From an uncultured Porphyromonadaceae bacterium (lineage in GTDB: Bacteria > Bacteroidota > Bacteroidia > Bacteroidales > Muribaculaceae): a stretch of DNA of 11,556 nucleotides. The notes beneath the pieces are model-generated. The model did no database searches and was not told the origin of the DNA. It saw nothing but the letters and a program-made list of their open reading frames with translations. Positions 1 to 6,617 of this stretch are shown here, piece after piece (the first letter of the stretch is position 1; each line of letters begins with the position of its first letter). The DNA lies in assembly GCA_900548705.1 (NCBI GenBank), contig URLF01000080.1, forward strand, positions 1 to 11,556, given 5' to 3'. A program made the translations under genes and the position numbers.

Positions 1-1
1 C

Positions 2-1273
2 CGGGCCGACCCGGCCTGCCTGCTGGTGCCGCGGGGCCACCCCTTCTGGGAGAGGGAGAGCGTGCCGCTGGCCGAGCTGCGGAACCAGCGGGTCCTTCTG
101 CCCAGCCTGCGGCAGGACCTCTTTGCTCCGCTGTGGGAGGCCTGCGCCCGGGCGGGTTTCGCACCTAACGCCGAGATCGGCCCCAGCTTCTATCAGGCCT
201 ACTACCTCGTGCAGGAGCAGCTCTGCACCTGCCTGACCCGGTATGAGCCGGGGGCACGGCGGGAGCTGGACCGGGTGCGGGATGTCCTGCTGGAAGATCT
301 GCCGCCCCTCTGCGTCTCCCTTTTGCAGCGGCGCGACCACACCTCGGCCTACCTCGACCTCCTGCGCGGCTACCTCATGGAGGTGCTGGGCAGCGCAGCC
401 AGCCTGCCGCCCCGGCGCGGACGTCCGGCCAAGCCCTTTTACGATCTGCCCGTCCTGTCCAGCGCGGCGTCCAAGCCCGCTGTGGTGCATCCGGCCCCCG
501 GCACAGAATTGCCGTTCGAGGGCGGCCACAACTTCCGCGAGCTGGGCGGCTACGAGGCCGACGAGGGAAAGCACGTCAGGTGGGGGCAGATCTACCGGGG
601 CATCCCGACGTGGAAGCTCACCGGTGAGGCCGACCGGAAGCTGCTGGACTCGCTGGGGCTGCGGCTCATCCTTGACCTGCGCAGCGAGGCGGAGGCCGCC
701 GAAAGCCCTGATTATGTGCCCGACGGTGCACGGCTCGTGCGCATCTGCGGCCTCTGCCTTGAGAACGGCAAGGAGGTGGACTTCTCGCCCGAAGACCGGG
801 AGACCCTGCTGAAGGGGATGCCCGACGAGGGACGCCGGATGGCGGATGCCATGTACGAGCGGATGCTGTTCGGCAACAAGGCCTACAAAGAGCTGTTCCG
901 TGCGCTGGAAGTGGGCGAGACGCCGGTGCTCTTCCACTGTTCGGCGGGAAAAGACCGCACCGGCGTGGCCGCGATGCTCATTCTGCTGGCGCTGGGTGCG
1001 TCGGATGAGACCATTACGGAAGATTTCGTGAAGACGAACATCTGGCGCAGGCCGGAGCTGGAAAAAGTCTGGGCCGAGCACGCCGATGAGATCGCCGCCG
1101 ACCCCTCCCGGAAGGACTTCTACCTCGGCGTTTTTGGTGTCCACCCGGAGTCGGCTCCCTTCGTGCTGGACATCATCCGGCAGCGCTTCGGCAGCGCCGA
1201 GGCCTATCTGGAGGCCGAATATGGCCTGACTCCGGCCCGTCTGATGCGTCTGCGCCGGATGTATCTGGAATAA
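2..1273 (+). CDS. LysR-type effector domain fused to a Y_phosphatase3-type tyrosine phosphatase (5' partial)
   Basis: The frame is open from base 2, so the start and any DNA-binding helix-turn-helix lie outside the window; a GTG at 26 is in frame but sits inside a conserved domain. Residues encoded by about 2-400 resemble the last part of a LysR substrate-binding domain (LLVPRGHPF, then VLLPS, ending LLRGYLMEVLG). After a Pro/Ala-rich linker (about 400-510), the frame encodes a phosphatase of the PF13350 kind: NFRELGGY, VRWGQIYRG, LILDLRSEAE, and the P-loop HCSAGKDRTG at 935-964 with the nucleophilic Cys codon at 938-940. Such enzymes dephosphorylate phosphotyrosine or other phosphoesters; the substrate here cannot be told. 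The phosphatase half looks complete and catalytically intact. I infer a fused regulator/phosphatase. A merging of two genes by sequencing error is possible, but the linker has no stop and keeps the same high-GC coding style. This gene lies in the Firmicutes-like part of the window. Confidence 0.8.
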   Translation, partial: RADPACLLVPRGHPFWERESVPLAELRNQRVLLPSLRQDLFAPLWEACARAGFAPNAEIGPSFYQAYYLVQEQLCTCLTRYEPGARRELDRVRDVLLEDLPPLCVSLLQRRDHTSAYLDLLRGYLMEVLGSAASLPPRRGRPAKPFYDLPVLSSAASKPAVVHPAPGTELPFEGGHNFRELGGYEADEGKHVRWGQIYRGIPTWKLTGEADRKLLDSLGLRLILDLRSEAEAAESPDYVPDGARLVRICGLCLENGKEVDFSPEDRETLLKGMPDEGRRMADAMYERMLFGNKAYKELFRALEVGETPVLFHCSAGKDRTGVAAMLILLALGASDETITEDFVKTNIWRRPELEKVWAEHADEIAADPSRKDFYLGVFGVHPESAPFVLDIIRQRFGSAEAYLEAEYGLTPARLMRLRRMYLE

Positions 1274-1309
1274 ATCAAAAATAATTTCGCCTTTCCGCCT
1301 TACTTCTCC

Positions 1310-1338
1310 TTGACATTGTGCAAAATGTTTCGTAATAT
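1310..1338 (+). promoter_or_regulatory. Sigma-70/sigma-A promoter upstream of rny
   Basis: A perfect -35 box TTGACA lies at 1310-1315, then a 17-base spacer, then a -10 box TAATAT at 1333-1338, one base off consensus. Transcription should start near 1344-1346 and run into the rny leader. This architecture is that of Firmicutes or Proteobacteria and not of Bacteroidota, whose housekeeping promoters use a TAnnTTTG -7 box, so it supports a Firmicutes origin for this end. Confidence 0.8.
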
Positions 1339-1369
1339 AAGAAGTAGTATGGAATCTAAGACGCTGTAG

Positions 1370-1421
1370 GCGGAGCATTCCGCGACCAGATATTTCAATG
1401 GGGCATCATTGGCCCGTTTTT
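1370..1421 (+). ncRNA. Possible structured leader or short terminated RNA
   Basis: Shortly after the predicted transcription start there is a GCGGA-GCAT-TCCGC hairpin (1370-1383). A second small hairpin follows, either CAATG/CATTG (1396-1400 with 1407-1411) or the competing GGGC/GCCC (1401-1404 with 1412-1415). A run of five T lies at 1417-1421. The alternative pairings followed by T residues resemble a weak attenuator or the end of a short RNA of about 75 bases. The stems are only 4-5 base pairs, so this is speculative. Confidence 0.25.
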
Positions 1422-1586
1422 ATAAGCACATCTTGTAAATCGAAAAGCTGCACCAGACTCACCGCACAGGAAGATCTTTCTCTGCGTCTGTTCTTGTCTG
1501 CCTCTTTTTCGTTGAAAATTTGATTTTTGCTGGCCCGCGTTCGGCCGCACAGCGTCTCCTGCCTGTTAAAGCAAAATTTGACTGTT

Positions 1587-1592
1587 AAGGAG
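1587..1592 (+). promoter_or_regulatory. Strong Shine-Dalgarno site of rny
   Basis: AAGGAG lies 11 bases before the ATG at 1604 and fixes that start. Such a site is typical of Firmicutes. None of the genes downstream of 3200 has a comparable one, which fits the change of host within rny. Confidence 0.8.
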
Positions 1593-1603
1593 AGTGAAGA
1601 ACA

Positions 1604-3175
1604 ATGACCGTAATCGGAGTGATCGCGGCATTGATCGTTGCTGTCGCTGCCGCAGCTGCGGGCTATTTTATTGGTTACAACAACCGTAAGAAGACCGCTG
1701 AGGCCCAGATCGGCAGCGCCGAGGCCGAGGCTACCCGGCTGGTGAACGAAGCGATCAAGGCTGCTGACCAGAAGCGCAAGGAAGCAATTTTGGAGGCAAA
1801 GGATGAGGCCTTCCGTCTGAAGGCCGAGGTGGATGCCCAGAAGGCAGAGGCCGACAAGGAGATCAAGCAGCGCCGTGCAGAGATCAGCCGTCAGGAGAAC
1901 CGCATCGACCAGAAGGAAACGGCCCTCGACCGCAAGACCGAGGCGCTGGAAAAGCGCGAGGACGAGCTGAAAAAGAAGCACGAGGAGGCTGACGCCCATC
2001 TGGCGGAGGTCGATGCCCTGCGCGCCAAGGAGATGGAGCGTCTGGAGACGCTGGCCGGCCTGAGTCAGGAGGACGCCCGCGAGGTGCTGCTGCACAAGGT
2101 GGACGAGGAGCTGACCCACGAGAAGGCCATCCGCGTCGCTGCCTACGAGACCGACCTGAAGGAGAACTGCGACGGCATCGCCCGCAACCTCATCGGTCAG
2201 GCCATCAGCCGCTGCGCTGCTGACCACTGCAGCGAAACGACCGTCAGCGTCGTCCCGCTGCCCAGCGACGAGATGAAGGGCCGCATCATCGGCCGCGAGG
2301 GCCGCAACATCCGTGCGCTGGAAGCTGCCACCGGAATCGAAATCATCGTAGACGATACCCCTGAGGCCATCGTACTCTCGGGCTTCGACCCTGTGCGCCG
2401 CGAAATCGCCCGTCTTGCCCTCCATCAGCTTGTGGCTGACGGCCGTATCCATCCCGCCCGTATCGAGGAGGTTGTCGGCAAGGTGCGCAAGCAGATCGAG
2501 GAGGAAATCATCGAGACCGGAAAGCGCACCGCCATCGACCTCGGAATCCATGGCCTGCATCCCGACCTTATCCGCATGATCGGCAAGATGAAATACCGTT
2601 CGAGCTACGGCCAGAACCTGTTGCAGCATGCCCGCGAGACTGCCAACCTCTGTGCCATCATGGCCTCCGAGCTTGGCTTGAATCCCAAGAAAGCACGTCG
2701 TGCAGGTCTGCTCCACGATATAGGCAAGGTGCCCGATGAGGAGCCCGAACTGCCCCACGCAATCCTCGGTATGAAGCTTGCCGAGAAATACAAGGAGAAG
2801 CCCGATATCTGCAACGCCATCGGTGCCCACCACGACGAAATCGAGCAGACCACCCTGCTTGCCCCCATCGTGCAGGTCTGCGACGCAATTTCAGGTGCCC
2901 GTCCCGGCGCGCGCCGCGAAATCGTCGAGGCATACATCAAGCGTCTCAACGACCTGGAACAGCTCGCCATGAGCTATCCCGGTGTGTTGAAGACCTACGC
3001 CATCCAGGCCGGCCGCGAACTGCGCGTGATTGTCGGTGCCGACAAGATTGACGATGTGCAGACCGAAAACCTCTCCAATGAAATCGCCAAGCGCATCCAG
3101 GATGAGATGACATATCCCGGACAGGTAAAGATTACCGTCATCCGCGAGACCCGCGCCGTAAGCTTCGCCAAGTAA
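1604..3175 (+). CDS. rny: Ribonuclease Y, probably an in-frame chimera of two species
   Basis: RNase Y is a membrane-anchored endoribonuclease that starts mRNA decay. The 523 residues match the family's usual length and order. There is one amino-terminal membrane helix (about residues 3-24, Ala/Val/Ile-rich), a long charged coiled coil (about 28-190), a KH RNA-binding domain with GRIIGREGRNIR at 226-237, and an HD domain with LLHDIGK, metal-binding His371 and Asp372. The carboxy-terminal region ends ITVIRETRAVSFAK. The first about 225 residues are of Firmicutes type, including the lead-in TTVSVVPLPSDEMKG. From about residue 238 on (ALEAATGIEIIVDD, LALHQLVADGRIHPARIEEVV, QNLLQHARETANL) the protein is of Bacteroidota type. 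The switch lies in a block conserved across phyla. The protein reads as full length and functional, but such a molecule probably does not exist in one cell. RNase Y identity is certain; natural origin is doubtful. Confidence 0.93.
   Translation: MTVIGVIAALIVAVAAAAAGYFIGYNNRKKTAEAQIGSAEAEATRLVNEAIKAADQKRKEAILEAKDEAFRLKAEVDAQKAEADKEIKQRRAEISRQENRIDQKETALDRKTEALEKREDELKKKHEEADAHLAEVDALRAKEMERLETLAGLSQEDAREVLLHKVDEELTHEKAIRVAAYETDLKENCDGIARNLIGQAISRCAADHCSETTVSVVPLPSDEMKGRIIGREGRNIRALEAATGIEIIVDDTPEAIVLSGFDPVRREIARLALHQLVADGRIHPARIEEVVGKVRKQIEEEIIETGKRTAIDLGIHGLHPDLIRMIGKMKYRSSYGQNLLQHARETANLCAIMASELGLNPKKARRAGLLHDIGKVPDEEPELPHAILGMKLAEKYKEKPDICNAIGAHHDEIEQTTLLAPIVQVCDAISGARPGARREIVEAYIKRLNDLEQLAMSYPGVLKTYAIQAGRELRVIVGADKIDDVQTENLSNEIAKRIQDEMTYPGQVKITVIRETRAVSFAK
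2265..2335. other. Probable chimeric junction within rny
   Basis: Left of here, the neighbours, promoter, ribosome binding site and protein family type are Firmicutes-like. Right of here, everything is Bacteroidota-like. The interval encodes the KH-domain core, whose protein and DNA sequence are similar enough in GC-rich members of both phyla to mislead an assembler or support a PCR-type template switch. The exact base cannot be fixed by eye. Confidence 0.7.
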
Positions 3176-3211
3176 GCCACGTCAAGTTTTTCAACTAACT
3201 CGTTGACCTTT

Positions 3212-4783
3212 ATGGAAAAAGAGAAGGAGAAAGAAAAGACGGAGGGCGCGAAGGGCTGTTGTGGACGCGGCTGTGAGGACTGTCGCGGCAAGGAGGAATG
3301 CGCCAAGGACGGCGCGTGCGCCAAAGAGGGGGGCTGCGGCTCAAAGTGCGGCGGCTGCTCGGGCGGTTGCTCCGGTGGCTGTGACCTGAGAGGGAAGCTC
3401 CACAGTTATGACTACTGGGAGGATATCCCCGGCGGTTATGCCGACGACGACATGGTGGAGGTGAATTTCAAGAACACCCGCAAGGGCTATTACCTCAACT
3501 CCGGCAAGATTCCCCTCGAAATCGGCGACATTGTGGCCGTCGAGGCTCAGCCGGGCCATGACATAGGCCGTGTGACCCTCACCGGCGCGCTTGTGCGCCT
3601 GCAGATGCGGAAGGCCGGGATAAAGCCTGACGCTGAGACCCGCCGCGTCTTCCGCAAGGCGAAGGCTTCCGACCTCGAACGTTACGAGCAGGCCCGCGCC
3701 CGGGAGAACGACACGATGATTCGTGCCCGCAAAATCGCCGCCGACCTCAAACTCAACATGAAAATCGGCGATGTCGAGTATCAGGGTGACGGCAACAAGG
3801 CCATCTTCTATTATATCGCCGACGAGCGTGTCGACTTCCGTCAGCTTATCAAGGTGCTGGCCGAGACCTTCAAGGTCAGAATCGAGATGAAGCAGATTGG
3901 TGCGCGTCAGGAGGCTGGACGCATCGGCGGCATAGGTCCCTGTGGCCGTCCGCTCTGCTGCACCACCTGGCTGACCAATTTCGTCAGCGTCTCGACCGGA
4001 GCCGCCCGCTACCAGGACATATCCCTCAATCCCCAGAAGCTTGCCGGACAGTGCGCCAAGCTGAAATGCTGTCTGAACTTCGAGGTGGACGCTTATGTGG
4101 AAGCCTCCAAGAAGCTCCCTCCCAAGGATATCAAGCTTGAGACCGCCGACAATCTCTATCATTACTTCAAGGCCGACATCTTCAAGCGTGAGATTACCTA
4201 CTCCACCGACAAGAATATACCGGCCAACCTCGTGACCATCAGCGCCGCACGCGCTTTCGAGGTCATCGCTCTCAACAAGGCTGGGGAGAAGCCCCTGTCA
4301 CTCAAGGAGGAGGATGGTCAGGAGAAGAAACAGTCGGAGTATGCCGACATCCTCGGACAGGACTCCCTCACCCGTTTCGACAAGAAAAAGAAGAAACGCA
4401 AGCCTTCGAAACCCGCAGGCGGGAAGAAGGAGGAGGGTGGCCGCGAAGGACAACAGCAGCCCAAGGACGGCCAGCCCAAGCCCCAGAAACCGAAGCAGCG
4501 TCCGCAGCCCAAGGATGGGCAGAAACGTCAGCCGGGCCAGAAGGATGGCAACCAGCCGAAGGGTGGCGGCAACAACAATCCCAAGCCGCAGCCCAAGGGT
4601 GAGCAGAAGCCTCAGCAACCCAAGGGTGACAAGCCCCAGCAGCCCAAGGGTGACGGGAAGCCGAAAAGGAAAGGTGACCGCAAACCGGCTGCTGACAACA
4701 AACCCTCCGGTGAGAACCGTCCCGCTTCCGACACCAAACCCGCTTCGGAAAACAAATCGGCTCCTGATAACAAACCTGCCTGA
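3212..4783 (+). CDS. ricT: PSP1-domain protein, RicT/YaaT family, with Cys-rich head and basic disordered tail
   Basis: I start this gene at ATG 3212, since the TTG nine bases upstream adds only three residues; the product is 523 residues. Residues about 15-58 form a Gly/Cys-rich head with eleven cysteines. The family core follows: HSYDYWEDIP, a PSP1 domain (about 75-330), and the two conserved cysteine motifs CGRPLCC (244-250) and CAKLKCC (281-287). From about residue 395 the tail is a low-complexity Lys/Pro/Gln/Gly stretch, surely disordered and very basic. In Bacillus subtilis, RicT acts with RicA and RicF in an iron-sulfur complex that affects RNase Y processing. The Bacteroidota role is not established. 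It lies 36 bases after rny and 19 before gldH, on the same strand, so probably in one transcript. Family assignment is firm; function in RNA decay is inference. Confidence 0.88.
   Translation: MEKEKEKEKTEGAKGCCGRGCEDCRGKEECAKDGACAKEGGCGSKCGGCSGGCSGGCDLRGKLHSYDYWEDIPGGYADDDMVEVNFKNTRKGYYLNSGKIPLEIGDIVAVEAQPGHDIGRVTLTGALVRLQMRKAGIKPDAETRRVFRKAKASDLERYEQARARENDTMIRARKIAADLKLNMKIGDVEYQGDGNKAIFYYIADERVDFRQLIKVLAETFKVRIEMKQIGARQEAGRIGGIGPCGRPLCCTTWLTNFVSVSTGAARYQDISLNPQKLAGQCAKLKCCLNFEVDAYVEASKKLPPKDIKLETADNLYHYFKADIFKREITYSTDKNIPANLVTISAARAFEVIALNKAGEKPLSLKEEDGQEKKQSEYADILGQDSLTRFDKKKKKRKPSKPAGGKKEEGGREGQQQPKDGQPKPQKPKQRPQPKDGQKRQPGQKDGNQPKGGGNNNPKPQPKGEQKPQQPKGDKPQQPKGDGKPKRKGDRKPAADNKPSGENRPASDTKPASENKSAPDNKPA
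4457..4675 (+). repeat. Degenerate in-gene repeat encoding Pro-Lys-Gly units
   Basis: CAGCCCAAGG-type units recur many times in the 3' part of ricT, separated by short variable stretches that keep the frame. They encode QPKDGQ/QPKG-type repeats. This looks like slippage-driven expansion within a disordered tail and could vary in length between strains. Confidence 0.75.
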
Positions 4784-4802
4784 GCCGTTGACCTGAACGA
4801 CT

Positions 4803-5306
4803 ATGCACAGCATACGCGACATATACCGTAGGATAGCCCCCCGCCTGACTATGGCGGCGGGGCTGTCGGTTATGCTGCTGCCGGTCGTGACTGGATGCGC
4901 CGCTCCGGGGAATGACTACGCGGGTTATGTGAACATCCCGGAGGAGGGGTGGAAGTATGGCGACACTCTGAAATTCACTCCGGTGCATCCTGATTCCTTA
5001 TGCCGGGGCAGACTCGTTGTCGGAGTGCGCCACGAGAACAGTTTCCCTTTCACATCGCTTTGGCTTGAGACCACGGTCGAGGATAACGGGCGAGTGAAGG
5101 TTGACACTCTGGAGATTCCCCTGGCCGATAGCTTCGGAAGCTGGACGGGGCGCGGAATCGGCGCGTCGTTCCAGAAGGCCGACACAGTTGCGGGAAGCTT
5201 CCTCCACCGTTCCGGCTCACCGGTCGGAATCCGTCACATAATGCGGGCCGACACGTTGCACGGAGTCACCCAGGTAGGCATCTTTTTCGTCCCGGATGCG
5301 TTATAA
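4803..5306 (+). CDS. gldH: GldH-family lipoprotein
   Basis: GldH is a lipoprotein first linked to Flavobacterium gliding and also found in non-gliding Bacteroidales, where its job is unclear. The 167-residue product has a basic amino terminus (RDIYRRIAPR), a hydrophobic segment, and a lipobox VTGC with lipidated Cys32. The mature part shows family features: W-x-Y-GDTLKF, a central FTSLWLETTV strand, LADSFGSWTGRG, and near the end RHIMRADTLHGVTQVGIFF. An inner ATG at 4851 would lose the positive charges before the hydrophobic core, so 4803 is preferred. It follows ricT by 19 bases; a PSP1 gene beside gldH is an arrangement I associate with Bacteroidota. The protein should sit in the periplasm, anchored in a membrane. 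No gliding or type IX secretion genes are visible nearby. Confidence 0.85.
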   Translation: MHSIRDIYRRIAPRLTMAAGLSVMLLPVVTGCAAPGNDYAGYVNIPEEGWKYGDTLKFTPVHPDSLCRGRLVVGVRHENSFPFTSLWLETTVEDNGRVKVDTLEIPLADSFGSWTGRGIGASFQKADTVAGSFLHRSGSPVGIRHIMRADTLHGVTQVGIFFVPDAL

Positions 5307-5378
5307 TTTCAGGGTTTCATCAAGCCCCTTCCGCTCCGGTCAGCCGGTGTTATCCTCCCTTATGAAAATTTGAAAGAA

Positions 5379-6569
5379 ATGGAAAATCTCATACTCCTTC
5401 CTCCTCAGGAGGTCCTCCTGAGAATCGGACGGCTCCGTGGCGCGGCAGTCGCCGCCGGTCGTACAGGTGCGTTGCTTATCGCCGACAATGCGATGCTTTA
5501 TTACCTCACAGGCCGCGTTTACAGCGGATGGGCTTTCATCCCTGTCGATGAGAATGTCAACCCTGTGTGGTTTGTGCGTCGCCCGGTCGAACTGACCGGA
5601 AAGGATGTCGTGGAGGTGCGCAAGCCTGAGGAGATTCCCTCGCGTCTGGAGGCATTGGGAATCTCTTTGCCTGAGGCTGTAGGGTTGGAGATGGACGCGT
5701 TGCCTTATTCCACGATTACCCGTCTGCAGGCTGTTTTCCCCGGTGCGGAGAGCTACACGGCGTCCCCCATCGTTGCGGCCGCCCGTTCGGTGAAGACCCC
5801 TCTTGAAATCTCGATGATGGAACGGTCCGGAGTCATCCACACCGCTGTCTATCATAAGATTCCGTCGCTCTTCTCTCCGGGAATGACCGACTTTGAGCTG
5901 GATGTGGCCATCGAGCATCTTTCCCGTCTGGAGGGGTGTCTCGGCCAGTTCCGTATCGCCGGGAAGTCGATGGAGTTTTTCATGGGGAATGTGCTGACCG
6001 GCGAGAACGCCGACGCTCCGTCCCCCTATGACTTCGCCCTCGGCGGAAAGGGTATGGATCCTTCGCTCCCGGTCGGTGCGTCAGGTGAGGAAATCAAGCC
6101 CGGCACGACCGTGTCGGTCGATGTCAACGGCGACTACACCGGCTATATGACCGACATGACCCGAGTGTTCTCTTACGGCGACATCCCCTCCGAGGCCAAA
6201 GCCGCCCACGAATGTTCGCTGGCCATCCACCGGGAGTTCCGCCGTATGGCCGTCCCCGGCACGAAGGCTTCCGACATCTATGAGATGGCGGCGCGTCTTG
6301 CCCGTGAGGCCGGTTTCGAACGCTACTTCATGGGCCACCGCCAGAAGGCCGGATTCTGTGGCCACGGTGTCGGCATAGAAATCAACGAGACACCCGTCAT
6401 CGCTCCCCGTAGCCGCGACATCCTCCAGGCCGGTAACGCGATTGCCATGGAGCCTAAGTTTGTCATCCCCTATGTCGGGGCTGTCGGCATCGAGAACACA
6501 TACATCGTCACCCCCGAGGGTGCGCGTTGCATCACCAACGCCCCCGAGGAGATTATCCCCTTGGGATAA
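5379..6569 (+). CDS. M24-family metallopeptidase, Xaa-Pro aminopeptidase-like
   Basis: This 396-residue cytosolic enzyme likely releases the amino-terminal residue from peptides with proline in second place; the exact substrate cannot be read from sequence. I choose ATG 5379, as the TTG at 5370 adds only three residues. Residues about 8-140 form a creatinase-type amino-terminal domain (LYYLTGRVYSGWAFIPVDE), followed by the pita-bread catalytic domain. All five metal ligands are present: Asp248 and Asp259 (VSVDVNGDY, YMTDMTRVF), His329 (GHGVGIEIN), Glu358 (AMEPKF) and Glu372 (GIENTYIV). It should therefore bind two metal ions, usually Mn or Co in this family. It lies 72 bases after gldH and 48 before cca on the same strand; no ribosome binding site stands out. 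No signal peptide is seen. Confidence 0.9.
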   Translation: MENLILLPPQEVLLRIGRLRGAAVAAGRTGALLIADNAMLYYLTGRVYSGWAFIPVDENVNPVWFVRRPVELTGKDVVEVRKPEEIPSRLEALGISLPEAVGLEMDALPYSTITRLQAVFPGAESYTASPIVAAARSVKTPLEISMMERSGVIHTAVYHKIPSLFSPGMTDFELDVAIEHLSRLEGCLGQFRIAGKSMEFFMGNVLTGENADAPSPYDFALGGKGMDPSLPVGASGEEIKPGTTVSVDVNGDYTGYMTDMTRVFSYGDIPSEAKAAHECSLAIHREFRRMAVPGTKASDIYEMAARLAREAGFERYFMGHRQKAGFCGHGVGIEINETPVIAPRSRDILQAGNAIAMEPKFVIPYVGAVGIENTYIVTPEGARCITNAPEEIIPLG

Positions 6570-6617
6570 GCGCCCCTCTGTCAGTAATGACATCATCATC
6601 GGATCACACAACTTGCA

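Larger units (their letters stand above)
1274..1603 (+). other. 330-base intergenic region and 5' leader of rny
   Basis: I see no convincing gene here. The first 36 bases are AT-rich with no clear hairpin terminator for the upstream gene. A strong promoter follows at 1310-1338, then a leader of about 255 bases containing two short hairpins and a T-run (1370-1421), then a T-rich, C-rich stretch, and finally the rny ribosome binding site. The leader is unusually long for a housekeeping gene and could hold a small RNA or an attenuator. Confidence 0.6.

Noticed and set aside
26..28. GTG at 26 as true start of the phosphatase gene
   Set aside because: The frame is open upstream to the window edge and the codons before it (ADPACLL) fit the LysR domain, so the gene is cut by the edge.
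1406..2833. Long open frame on the - strand opposite rny, 475 codons
   Set aside because: It is antisense to the strongly supported rny, crosses the rny promoter-proximal leader, and its Leu/Gly/Asp-rich translation has no recognisable domain. It is a by-product of GC-rich codon use.
3183..3208. Terminator between rny and ricT
   Set aside because: Only a 5-base-pair TCAAC/GTTGA stem is present with no T-run after it, so it is not convincing.
3341..4162. Open frame on the - strand opposite ricT, 273 codons
   Set aside because: It is the mirror of the PSP1 coding frame and has no domain content or start signal.
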